The notes beneath the pieces were generated by a model, which was not told the origin of the DNA, did no database searches, and saw only the letters and a list, made by a program, of their open reading frames with translations. Shown one piece after another: positions 22,289 through 64,000 of a stretch of DNA of 64,000 nt; within the stretch, counting starts at the first letter, position 1; the number at the start of each line of letters is the position of its first letter. Made by a program: the position numbers and the translations under genes. Source of the stretch: Nannobrachium achirus (Eukaryota; Chordata; Actinopteri; Myctophiformes; Myctophidae); NCBI GenBank assembly GCA_963921795.1, contig OY997647.1, positions 61,695,857-61,759,856 of the forward strand. The letters run 5' to 3'.

Positions 22289-22841
22289 CAGGGATGTCGC
22301 ACCAAATTCTGGGCCCTGGGTACAAGGATTCACTGCGGGCCCCCCATGAATGTTCTTCATAGGGGGAGGAGGTTTAACCCATTTAGACTGAAAACGCATT
22401 ATTTTGCGCTTTAACTATTCGAAAAATAGCAGATCTACAAGCTCACATCCTCGGCACTCGGTTTCGGTGCCGTGCTGTGAGCTTGTATATCTTCTATTTT
22501 TCAATAGCTAAAGTATAAGGCAACGAGGTCTTATGCACACCTGATAGACTTAGAGACGGGTGCGTAGGCAGGGTTCAATGTATACTTTCAATCATGCACC
22601 AGTAGCACATATGACCCGCACACCATCTTACACTTAGCCAAAACACTCCTTTTTATTTAATGATTTAATGATGCATTATCATTAAATAAAAAGGAGTGTT
22701 TTGGCTAAGTGTAAGATGGTGTGCGGGTCATATGTGCTACTGGTGCATGATTGAATGGCTAAAGTATAAAATAATTAAGGCCCCTCCACCTTGGGCCCTG
22801 GTAACTCAGTCCCACTCCCCCCCCCCCTTGTGACGCCCCTG
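22289..22841. mobile_element. hAT-type MITE, family a, inverted copy with inserted palindrome
   Basis: Ends CAGGGATGTCGCAC and GTGACGCCCCTG; flanks GTGAGGGC and GTGAAGGC match in 7 of 8 bases. Orientation is opposite to the copies at 1.1 and 2.2 kb. Hairpin module at 22425-22505. The interior was interrupted by a block containing the 78-bp perfect inverted repeat 22587-22755. Confidence 0.82.
22587..22755. repeat. Perfect 78-bp inverted repeat with 13-base loop
   Basis: Bases 22587-22664 are exactly the reverse complement of 22678-22755 by direct reading, with 22665-22677 as the loop. No ORF. It lies within the MITE 22289-22841 and is probably a foldback element or recently made palindrome. 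Confidence 0.92.
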
Positions 22842-23122
22842 GTGAAGGCCCCAGAGCCTCCTGAACTCAGATGTGAGGCGTTTTCAACGGGTTAGAACAG
22901 AACGAGGCTGAACAAGATGGGAGGAGAGGTAAGATGACCCATGGGAAAGTTGTTGGGTTGGATTAGGTTTAGGTCTCTACAGTATGCGGTCTTTGTCTCG
23001 TTGAAATCACATGCACAGGAGTTGGGTTTCCATTCATTGAATGAGGCCAGCTCTCACTGGTCAGATTTGAGTCGATAACTTCGGCACCCACTTAGTTTAG
23101 ATGTCCACCAAACAAAAACAAC

Positions 23123-23761
23123 TAGTCCAGGCGTTTCGGGCAGTATTTTGATGTAATCGTGCACTGACATGACATGCATGACATTTGGCACACAGTTAGA
23201 ACATGCCATATGGAACATTTTTGGCTATAGGGGCATCGCAGATTTGTCTTGGGAAACTTGTGGGAGCCAATTAAAGTTGGGCTCTCATAGACTTTACTAT
23301 AGAGTAAAATAAAAAATAAAAATACATATGCTTAAGTAGCATGTAAGGGGTCAAACTACGTGTTTTTGGGGATTCTGAATCCAATTCAAACATTTGTTTT
23401 GCAGGAAAAACATTCCTTGGACTAAAAACGGACCCCATAAAACTATGGTTTAGTGATGAGTCATCACTTTTCAAAGTTTTGTGGCGGGCGTTTCTCGGTG
23501 CAAAACAAATGCTTGCATTGGATCCCGAATAACACCTAGTTTGACCCCCCACATGCTACTTAAAGCATATTTATTTTTTGTATTATTTGACTCTATAGTA
23601 AAGTCTATGAGAGCAACTTTGATTGGCTCGCACAGGTTTCCCAAGACAAATCTGCGATGCCCCTATAGCCAAAAATGTTCCATATGGCATGTTCTGACTG
23701 TGTGCCAAATTTCATGCTTCTTACATAAAGTGCACGATGTTTGCCTGAAACGCTCGGACTA
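23123..23761. mobile_element. Foldback element, family D
   Basis: Ends TAGTCCAGGCGTTTCGGGCA and TGCCTGAAACGCTCGGACTA, AAC on both sides, with long inverted arms over the whole 0.64 kb. Apex GTGATGAGTCATCAC at 23454-23468. The inner half matches family C. Confidence 0.85.
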
Positions 23762-24088
23762 AACGGAGCTGGGTGCTGGCATCCACCTAAACCCACCAGC
23801 CAAACTCTTTTCTTTTATGTGTTTGGATTATCCCTCCGTCCCACCACTGTGAACGCGTGCCAACCTTGTGATTTCAGAAGCGCCTCAAGACATTTAATTT
23901 GATCACAGAGTCCAGGATGAACTGATTTGAGCTATAGGTGGCCAAAGGTCAAGGCCACTGTGACCTCACCAGTTCATGAAAAACTGTGATCTTCGCGTTA
24001 TATGCCGCCATTGTCTTACTTTTTAACGTGGGCTTGTGTGTGTCCATCGGGCACGCCGTGGTATGTTCGCGATTACAAAAGACCCCGT

Positions 24089-24341
24089 CGTCGTTGTCGG
24101 GTGGAAACCTTGTATGTCCAAAACCGTTTGTTTTGTATTTATCATTTTAAAAATGATTTAAACTAGTGAAAACAGCCGATCTACAAGCACACAACGCCTC
24201 GCACCGGCGTTGTGTGCTTGTAGATCTGCTGTTTTCACTACTTTTGTGCAACAGCCTTGTATGGTGAAGCAGGGCTTTACTTTGCGAAAAATGTACAAAT
24301 TTGAAACTTGGAGATACAAGGTTTCTGCCCGACAGTGACGC
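24089..24341 (+). mobile_element. Block B transposon, solitary copy
   Basis: Starts CGTCGTTGTCGGGTGG and ends CCCGACAGTGACG. Flanks CCGT and CCAT match in 3 of 4 bases. Hairpin at 24168-24241. No surrounding hAT ends seen. Confidence 0.78.
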
Positions 24342-24600
24342 CATGTTAATCCATGCTAGCGCCGCTGTGTGTAAAAAGGAAGTAAACGCAGGAGAAAGTG
24401 GCCACAGGGGAAGTGTTGTCCTGCGCCACAAAAATGCATATCCGCTTCTGGGCCCAGAACGAAAGCACTACATCTCTTATTTAGTAACCCCGGAGCAGCG
24501 ATCCAATTATGGATTGTTTTTAATCAAATCTATTTGATTAATAACTCGGGAAACTCAGTAAATTAGTTAAACTCCTTCAAAGTCTTCAATCACTACATAT

Positions 24601-25040
24601 CAGGCACGTACATACAGAGACATCAAGGGGGGCTTGTGCCCCTGCCCTTTTATCAGTCTGTAAAAAGTGCCCTCTCCAGACCATGAATGCAGTTTTTCTA
24701 TGGTGAAAGAAATGCAAATGCCCCCTCTTTCCTTGCCATACCTGAAGGCAGCATTCAAGAGAATTGCCTTGTCCAAACTATCCTGAACTTAAATGCAGCA
24801 TCTTATGTCGAAAGAATAGCCCTCTCTGTGTAGAAATCCATGCCGTTACGCCACATCTCCAGTATTCACTTGATTATGCTAGTTCAGTGTGGTATCAAGC
24901 AACGAAATTAGCCGACCTCCAAGCTCACAACGCGTCGTGGTGTACGTGTTGTGAGCTTGGAGGTCTGCTATTTTCTATATTTTCACTAAAAGGCCCTTTT
25001 AGAAATTTCAGCCCCTGCCTCTCTAACATTATCTGCCCTG
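24601..25040. mobile_element. hAT-type MITE, CAGGCACGT family
   Basis: Starts CAGGCACGTACATACAG and ends TTATCTGCCCTG. Hairpin at 24900-24978 with the distinct arms GACCTCCAAGC and GCTTGGAGGTC. Matches 42105-42705 over most of its length. Confidence 0.75.
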
Positions 25041-25452
25041 ATTACTACGTAAATTATTGATTACTTAATATGTGTATTTATTTATACTTAATTGAGTCAA
25101 ACTGGTTAGATAATAATACATCATCAATACATTTCATGTTGTTAACAGACAATGTATCTGTCACGGCCCCTACTCGTAAGCTTAGTCTCTCTATCTCTAC
25201 TACTGCAGGAACCCGTATGCAATCACAGACACAAACACATAATCATCCATCATCGAGCTGCGTGTGTACGATCACAACTCCACAACATGCATGTGTGCTC
25301 ACTGGTCAGATTAGCTCTAATTTACACCATCGGCAGGGTGAGGGTTCAAATATTGGATGCAGAATAAGGATGAGGAAAGTACTGCTCCATAGACCATGTT
25401 TTATCCATTATCTTTTCTGTGGAAGTTCTTGACGTCGGACTTCCCAGCAACT

Positions 25453-25565
25453 GACAGACACATCGGATAGATTATGACAGACACATGGGATAGATTATGA
25501 CAGACACATGGGATAGATTATGACAGACACATGGGATAGATTATGACAGACACATGGGATAGACT
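25453..25565. repeat. Five-copy 23-base minisatellite
   Basis: GACAGACACATGGGATAGAT plus TAT repeats; the first unit has CATCGG and the last ends in ACTA. Confidence 0.9.
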
Positions 25566-26024
25566 AGAAAAATATTGTTCCTTCGAAACAATTGTGGGCT
25601 CGCTTCAAGCCAGAAAACAATGGCTATAAAAGTACAAAATGTCAAGATCGCAGGCAGTGCTCTCTTTGACGTTACTGACGTCAACGATTGGTCCATTTTG
25701 TTCCAAGAATGTGTTGTGCAAAAGTTGACCCGCTGGTGGCGCTATAACAGGCCAATGTAAGAAGGGTGGTATCTGTTCCTTGACCTATTGGGAATGTGCT
25801 TGCAAGATTTCACGCACATTGCAGGCTGTGTTCATGATTTGAGGTGTTTTTGGCTTTGGACACTTTATCGCTGCTTGCAGCTATATTCATTATTATTATT
25901 TTTTTGTGTGTGTGCACTTCATAGGCATATTAGATAAAGGTCCTTAGATTGTGTGTAGAATGTTTCATGCAAATTGCAAAAAAAAATCCTAACGGGTTTA
26001 AGCGTTTCACAAACTGCTCAAAAT

Positions 26025-26760
26025 GATATAGCGCCCCCCTTTGGCCAATTGGGGTAAGATTGGTTTTAGTGATATTTGGACTAACACTCTACATCGTTGC
26101 CAAATGCCATGAACATGTTACTTTGCATGTATGATTTAGAGGCAGAAGAATAATTTGCATAAAACTGCAATATTCATTGAATTTATTTAAAAAAGCATGT
26201 TTCAATTTTAAAGAAATCCGATCTGACAGATCTTTAGATATCGGTCCAAAGTTCACGTAAAAAAAGTTTTGTGCACGTGGAGCGAAAATTCCAGAATCAA
26301 AGCGGGTTTACGCGTTTTACAAACTGCTCAATATGGCGGAAAATCGAAGGGCGGAGCTTACTTAACAACGACACAGATGTCTTCCGCTCGAGTCAAAGCA
26401 CGCGTGTAACAAGTTGCATGTCTTCAAACGAAACGAGTCATGACTTATGCCCGTTTGAAGTTTGAATTTTCAAACGCTTCGTATAGCGCCCCCCTTTGGC
26501 CGATTGGAATAAAATTGGTTTCAGTGATACTTTGACTAACCCTCCACATCTTTGCCAAATGCCATGAACGTGTAACTTTGCATGTATGATTTAGAGGCCG
26601 AAGAATAATTTGCATAAAACCGCAATATTGATTGAATTATTAAAAAATTATATTTCACTTTAAAAGAAATCCGCCGAGACTAGTTTGACCGTATTGGTCC
26701 AAAGTTCATGTGAAAAAAGTTTCATGCGCGTATCGCAAAAATCCCAGGAGGAGATAGATT
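26025..26760. repeat. Tandem pair of an unidentified unit, period about 456 bases
   Basis: 26029-26300 and 26485-26755 share AGCGCCCCCCTTTGGCC, CATGAACRTGT and GTATGATTTAGAGGC. No coding frame. A third, weaker GCGCCACCATTTGGCCGATT is at 26940. Confidence 0.7.
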
Positions 26761-27876
26761 TTTACTGTTTTTCATATAATTCCGAATTGTGGGAGACCTA
26801 AAGGTCAGAGGTCAAAAGTTAGAGGGTAAAAGTTGTTCGGCATGAGGAGACGCATAAGTGTATACAGGTTTCATGGCTGTATGTATAACACAGCATGAGC
26901 TATACCTGTTCAAAGTTTGCACTTTCGAAGGCTTCCTGCAGCGCCACCATTTGGCCGATTGCTGTAAAAAGTAATAGCACGCGTCGCCACAGTAAGCTGA
27001 ACACATTGATGTTTTTATTTTCATTTTCTCACTAAGTATGTAGGAGTAGAAAGGAACCGAAATCCCGTCTACTGTTGATTGCCTGCCTGATAGATAAATA
27101 ATGACAATATCTAAAGTGTGCTCGCCTTATAGGCGAGCCCACAATTATGGGCCCATTTCCTAATAACGGTGACTCAACCAGGAATTCAGATTTCCCTTTC
27201 TGTTCACAAATGAAAACATAGATTGACACAAAATGAGTGTAGTTTCATTGTCCTCAAATCTAAACAATATTATGTACTAAAAATAAGAATGGCCTTTTAG
27301 TCCATGGGCCATACGAGAGGTCGATCTCCAAAAGGTGGCAAAGGTTACCATGCATTTTTGAAAAGCTCTATATCTGTAGATTATATTTTGGTATGATATA
27401 AACCCTTTCTGAGACACAGCTAAATTGGTGTCATCAGCTGCCAAAGTCGGTGTCCCATTAACTTACATTACAGGGAAACTTACAGGGAAAGAAATAAAAA
27501 AAATGTATCTACTTTAAGTAGCATATGAGGGGTCAAACCAGGTTTTTTCTCAAGATTCTGAATCCATTGCAAGCATGTGTTTTGCACGACAAACATTCCT
27601 TGGACTAAAAACGGCCCCACAAAACTATGGTTTAGTGATGAAAAGTGATGAGTCGTCACTTTTCACAGTTTTGTGGGGGCCGTTTTTAGCCCAAGGAATG
27701 TTTTTCGTCCAAAACACATGCTTGCAATTGGATTCAGAATCATGAAAACCCCCTTGTTTGACCCCTCATATGCTACTTAAAGCAGATTCATTTCTTGCAC
27801 TTCAACAGCAATTTAGCTGTGTCTCAGAAAGGGTCATCATACCAGAATATAATCTACAGTTATAGACCTTCAAAAA

Positions 27877-28420
27877 CAGGGACATGCTGGGCCCCTGATT
27901 CAGCCCGGGAAAAAGAGTTGGAGAGGCCCTCATTGCGCGCTATAGAGAGAGATCTCTCTATAGCGCTGCTGCTACTCAAAGATTAGCCTTGACAAGTGAC
28001 AAGCCAGTGGGACAATTACATGAGTTATATTTCGTCGTTGTCGGGTGGAAACCTTTTATGTCCAAAACCATTTTAAAAATGATTTAAACTTGTGAAAACA
28101 GCCGATCTACAAGCACACAACGCCTCGCACCGTGAGACGTTGTGTGCTTGTAAATCTGCTGTCTTCACTACTTTTGTGCAATGGCCTTGTATGATGAAGC
28201 ATGGCTTTGCTTTGCGAAAAAAATTATAAATTTGAAACTTGGAGATACGAGATTTCTGCCCGACAGTGACGATTTACTTTGTTGGCCGCCCAGCCCCCCA
28301 AATGGAACGAAGGCCGACATTTAATTTATTTTCTTTTCCTAATGGCCGGCCTGGACCCGCCGGGAATGAACCGGCCGTTCGGGAGTTGTCCCGCTTTTCC
28401 CAATGGCCAGCACGTCCCTG
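27877..28420. mobile_element. hAT-type MITE, family CAGGGACGTGCTGG, nested in a foldback
   Basis: Ends CAGGGACATGCTGG and CCAGCACGTCCCTG with perfect duplication TTCAAAAA (27869-27876, 28421-28428). Inverted relative to 3810-4307. It interrupts foldback 27298-28485, so it is younger than it. Block B at 28033-28271. Confidence 0.9.
28033..28271 (+). mobile_element. Block B inside a CAGGGACGTGCTGG hAT element
   Basis: Starts CGTCGTTGTCGGGTGG, ends CCCGACAGTGACG, ATTT on both sides (28029-28032, 28272-28275). Hairpin at 28093-28170. Confidence 0.83.
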
Positions 28421-28503
28421 TTCAAAAATGCATAGTAACCTTTGCCACCTTTCGGAGAGTGACATCTCATATGGCCCATGGACTAAGTGAATGGAGTTGC
28501 TGA

Positions 28504-28580
28504 AATTGAAACTGTTCTCAAATTGAAACTGTTCTCAAATTGAAACTGTTCTCAAACTGAAACTTTCCTCAAATCGAAAG
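28504..28580. repeat. 18-base minisatellite
   Basis: AAATTGAAACTGTTCTC repeated four to five times with growing divergence, next to the right end of foldback 27298-28485. Confidence 0.85.
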
Positions 28581-29029
28581 TGATGTCCTCATATTGAAAC
28601 AAATACAGTACTAAAAAGAATGCATAAAATTGTCTTCTTAACAACAGGGAAAAAGTGACTTCAGGTCTTAATGATGATACTGGCACAGATGCATCTGAAC
28701 TCTTGGACATGTCCGTGTACAGACATGATGACATCAGACAACAGCACGTTCGAGCCCCGTCCGGGAGGCCTTATCTAATCTACTGTTGACACACATCGAT
28801 CTGCGTGTGTATGATCACAGCTCCTCACCACGTGTGTGTGGTAAGATTACTAATTGACACATATTGGCAGAAGGGTTCAAATATCGGATGTTGAATAAGG
28901 TGATGATGATGACTGGGAGTGGAGAAAGTCCCGCTCCAAAGACGTTAAAGAATTATCTTCATTGTTATCTTCATTGTTATGGTCCCACTGGGGAAATTCT
29001 GTTCCAGCTTCCAGCATGGGGGGTTAAGG

Positions 29030-29478
29030 CAGTGGTTCTCAACCTTTTCAGGCCGCGACCCCAAACTAATCATATTAATCATATTTCAACTGGGGACCCC
29101 CCCCACCCTAACGAGCATTAAGAGTTGAGGAATTACATTTTGTATAACACGGTTCTATTGTGAAAATAGGGTTAGGGTTAGATCTACATGCTCACAACAA
29201 CGCGAGGCGTTGTGAGCAATGTAGATCGGCAATTGTCACAATTTCTGCATCTAATATTTGACAATTTGTCCAATGTTTGATGTGTCATTTTAGAGGTATT
29301 AAAAAGTCCTTAAATTGTCACTTTAGAAATGTGCAGATACCCTCTATAGACATTATGTTGGTGTGTTTACTGTTGAGTTAAAAACAATGTTGTACATTAA
29401 GTTAATCATCTGGGGACCCCCCCAAAATAATTTGGGGACCCCCCTGGGGGTCCCCGACCCACACGTTGAGAAGCACTG
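29030..29478 (+). mobile_element. hAT-type MITE, family CAGTGGTTCTCAACC
   Basis: Ends CAGTGGTTCTCAACC and GTTGAGAAGCACTG; perfect duplication GGTTAAGG (29022-29029, 29479-29486). Degraded hairpin module at 29158-29243 (ATGCTCACAAC, GTTGTGAGCAAT). Confidence 0.9.
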
Positions 29479-29520
29479 GGTTAAGGGACTGCAAATGTGT
29501 GAGGGGTGTGTGTTTGTATA

Positions 29521-29522
<2 letters not shown>

Positions 29523-29617
<95 letters not shown>

Positions 29618-29646
29618 ACGCGCGTGTGTGTGTGTTTGTGTGTGTT
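29523..29646. repeat. TG microsatellite with interruptions
   Basis: TG tracts broken by CGTG near 29561-29570 and by CACGCGCG near 29617. Confidence 0.95.
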
Positions 29647-29699
29647 TTTATAATTATACATAATTATACATGTACTGTATGTGCATTTCCTTATACGTA

Positions 29700-30975
29700 C
29701 ATGTCATGTGTGTGTGTGTATGTGAGAGCATGTATGGTAAATATTATGGGAAAATTACAAGTGTATGTTTGTATCCATAAGCCTCTGGCAATGTGTGGGA
29801 CCCTCACTGTAACACACAGATGAGTATTCAGACTGCTGTTGGTGTACCTCAGGATGTATGTCTACTGTAGGCTTCATGGTATGTGTGCTCAGCTAAAAAG
29901 GGAACGTATACGTACGTACATTAGCCCTCTCACGCTTAGCAAATACAGAAGTAAATGGCTTAAACTTCAGCCACAGAAAGCCATAAAGCTAGCACACAGA
30001 CTCCAGAAACCTGCTTGAAAAGAGTTACTGTTTTCTCCATATCATACACAAGGAACTGGCCAATCTTTGCATATTTTACATTTATCCCTATAAACGGTAT
30101 CACATATAAAGTCCCAAAATAGTGACTTTGAAGAATACTAAATTATCATCACAGAATATGGTGGCCATGTTCAATTGGAGCCGCATTAGCCCAAACTTTT
30201 AAATGGAATAAAAGGTCATGTGTGTGCACATAGAAAATTATTTGACTTCACATATTGGGGAACAGTCAATCAAGGGCAAATCACATCCCTTTTAAGTTGG
30301 GCAGCAAACCACCCATCTCAAGCAATTTATAGTGGCTAACATAAGGGAGCAATATTGGAATATAATCAACATAAGAACAATTTGTAGAAAGGAATGCAAT
30401 AACATCCATTCAACAAATAAATACCGGTAAATAAATATACAATAAAATAATAATATCAACATCAACCACAACAACAAAAAGAAGTCTGTCAATATTAATA
30501 TTTGGTGGACAATAAATCATAAAAGATAGGCCTATTCCATTTAAAAAATTGAATTTCCATTGTTCCTGTGCACATTATTATATTCCATAGTCTGGAGGGG
30601 AGCTGTACTGTGATTGGCTTGTAGCCATTTTTTAATCTTTATTCAAAAGTCATGACATACAAGACAATACAAAGGACAGCAAGGACTGACTGACGTTCTA
30701 CTATGAGTTGCTGAACACATAAATGCGTGTTCAGACAGCAACTCAAATGATTGTTTCTTAAATTAGGAAAAAAGAAAAAAATGTAATATTATGATTCTGC
30801 GTGTATATATGGATGTATTCTAAAAATGAAGTCTAGCAAACATTGTTGGTTCTAGGATACATTTTCGAAATCTCACAAAAATAATAATAAAAAAAGCCAA
30901 CTGTCAAACATAGTTTTATTTATTTATTTTGCATTATATTACCCCCACTGGGGGTCGTTCCCCTGACAACCACAT
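29700..30975. other. Intergenic sequence upstream of mfsd2a
   Basis: A/T-rich, no convincing coding frame, no MITE ends recognised. 30625-30680 resembles a retroelement end also seen near 21435. Possible upstream regulatory DNA. Confidence 0.55.
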
Positions 30976-30978
30976 TCT

Positions 30979-31150
30979 ATCCAATCACGGCGCCACACGG
31001 TCCCTCCAGGCTATGGGATGCCCGTGCAGATTTAAATCCCCTGGCTGGAGAGGCGGGTGGGAGTGAGAGTGGGGCGTGGTGAAGTGTGGGGTGAATGGCT
31101 GGTTGAAAAAAGGGGCGGGGAACACATACTGCTAAATTACTACATCCCCC
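30979..31150 (+). promoter_or_regulatory. mfsd2a: Putative core promoter of mfsd2a
   Basis: The 350 bases before the start codon are richer in GC than the surroundings and free of recognisable transposons. A CCAAT box lies at 30981-30985, a TTTAAA element near 31031 and GC-box-like motifs near 31051, 31071 and 31111 (GGGGCGGGG). Start-site and 5' UTR limits are not visible; the UTR probably runs through 31180-31329, which has an A/T stretch near 31268. Inference from position and motifs only. Confidence 0.45.
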
Positions 31151-31329
31151 CGGCACTCACACTCACACTCTGGCACAATCACACTCAGTTTTCAAATTGA
31201 TCCTACTAGACCGTTAAAGATCCGTGTGAAACTAAAAGTGACGATTTTCGTGAACAAGAAGACCTTTATATATATAATTTTTTTTTACCTCGATTGAAGA
31301 CAAACGCGGCTGTTGTTGTTGTTATTATT

Positions 31330-62898
<31,569 letters not shown>

Positions 62899-62999
62899 GT
62901 AAGTCTGCGCTGTCGGACCGAAACCTTGTCAACTCCATGTCATTCCTCGTTTCATACTTTGTGCAAAAATAGCAGATCTGCAAGCTCACTGTGTTGCAT

Positions 63000-63664
63000 T
63001 AGTCCATGGGCCATACGAGTTCTCGGTATCAAAAAGGTGGCAAAGGTTACCATGCATTTTATAAAAGCTCTATATCTGTAGCTTATATTTTGGTATGATA
63101 ACCCTTTCTTAGACACAGCTAAATTGGTGTTATCAGCCGCTAGAGTTGGTGTCCCATTAACTTTACATTACAGGAAAAAAAGCTAAAAATTAATCTGCTT
63201 TAAGTAGCATAAGAGGGGTCTAACTAGGGGGTTTTCATGATGCTGAATCCATTGCAAGCATCTGTTTTGCACAAAAAACATTCCTTGGGCTAAAAACTGT
63301 CCCACAAGACTATGATTTAGTGATGAAAAGTGATGAGTCATCACTTTTCACACTTTTGTGGGGGCTGTTTTAGCCCCAGGAATGTTTTTCGTGCAAAACA
63401 GATGCTTGCAATGGATTCAGCATCATGAAACCCCCCTATTTTGACCCCTCTTATGCTACTTAAAGCAGATTAATTTTTAGCTTTTTTTCCCTGTAATGTA
63501 AAGTTAATGGGACACCAACTCTAGCGGCTGATCACACCAATTTAGCTGTGTCTAAGAAAGGGTTATCATACCAAAATATAATCTACAGATATAGAGCTTT
63601 TCAAAAATGCATGGTAACCTTTGCCACCTTTTTGATACCGACAACTCGTATGGCCCATGGACTA
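63000..63664. mobile_element. Foldback element, family C, inside a hairpin module (intron 12)
   Basis: Ends TAGTCCATGGGCCATACGAG and CTCGTATGGCCCATGGACTA; CAT on both sides. Apex GTGATGAGTCATCAC at 63331-63345. The outside sequence is the two arms of a hairpin module (62965-62999 and 63665-63697). Confidence 0.88.
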
Positions 63665-63704
63665 CATCACATTGTGAGCTTTTAGATCTGCAATTTTGAT
63701 CACT

Positions 63705-63805
63705 CACACACACACACACGCACACTCACACACTCTCTCTCTCTCTCTTTCTCACTCTCTCACTCTCTCTCTCTCTCTCTCTCTCTCTATCACACACACA
63801 CTCTC
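63705..63805. repeat. CA and CT mixed microsatellite (intron 12)
   Basis: CA units, then CT units with short interruptions, then CA again. Confidence 0.9.
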
Positions 63806-63949
63806 ACCCAAAATCTACACCATTAATCCTTCAAAACAAGTCGGGAGGTCTTGTCATTAAATGACGAATTGAAGTCTTGACACTCAGCACTAAGCCAAAT
63901 CCCACTTCAAAGTCCTTCTTATCCCCATTCATCTCATTGAGTACAGTAA

Positions 63950-63950
<1 letters not shown>

Positions 63951-64000
<50 letters not shown>
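63951..64000. repeat. TG microsatellite running off the window
   Basis: TG dinucleotide continues to the last base. Confidence 0.95.

Larger units (their letters stand above)
27298..28485. mobile_element. Foldback element, family C, interrupted by a hAT MITE
   Basis: Ends TAGTCCATGGGCCATACG and TATGGCCCATGGACTA. The inverted arms meet near 27655 at a variant apex (GATGAGTCGTCAC). The right arm is split by the insertion 27877-28420. Confidence 0.83.

Overview
The window is genomic DNA of a ray-finned (teleost) fish. The evidence is one vertebrate multi-exon gene whose product matches fish Mfsd2a, a tRNA-derived SINE with a V-SINE-like central domain, many short hAT-type elements with 8-bp target duplications, a Helitron helicase fragment, non-LTR retrotransposon pieces and very long CA/TG microsatellites. 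There are no bacterial-style operons, rRNA genes, CRISPR arrays or viral genes.

The only intact host gene I can support is mfsd2a on the + strand. Twelve coding exons lie between 31330 and 62898. They join in frame to 459 complete codons plus two bases of the next. The start codon is in the window and the C-terminal part (about 70 residues in relatives) lies to the right. The product is the sodium-dependent lysophosphatidylcholine (DHA-lipid) symporter of the MFS fold. The twelve introns seen (the last one incomplete) are filled with mobile elements and microsatellites. A GC-richer stretch with CCAAT and GC boxes (about 30979-31150) is the likely promoter.

Layout. 1-7250: intergenic, with hAT MITEs, a nested SINE, a foldback element and a LINE 3' part. 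7480-11150: diverged tandem copies of an unidentified unit, one interrupted by a 0.7-kb insertion. 11151-13400: frameshifted C-terminal part of a Helitron helicase, abutting that array. 13450-29500: a mosaic of MITEs, foldbacks and microsatellites. 29500-30950: mostly unique intergenic DNA. 30979-64000: mfsd2a.

The most striking pattern is a short palindromic module (arms built on GATCTACAAGCTCACAACGC and its complement), present about 30 times. It sits near the middle of at least nine different short transposon families that have unrelated termini and different target-duplication lengths (8-bp hAT, 4-bp AT-rich, TTAA). Families differ by substitutions matched in both arms, so the stem is kept while the sequence drifts. 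One carrier, block B, is itself a transposon with 4-bp duplications and is found inside three different hAT families. A second set of foldback elements carries an AP-1 type dyad at the apex. In the gene, four splice donors run almost directly into long CA tracts.

Limits: all repeat families were recognised by eye from termini, target duplications and internal matches within this window. Family names from repeat libraries were not checked.
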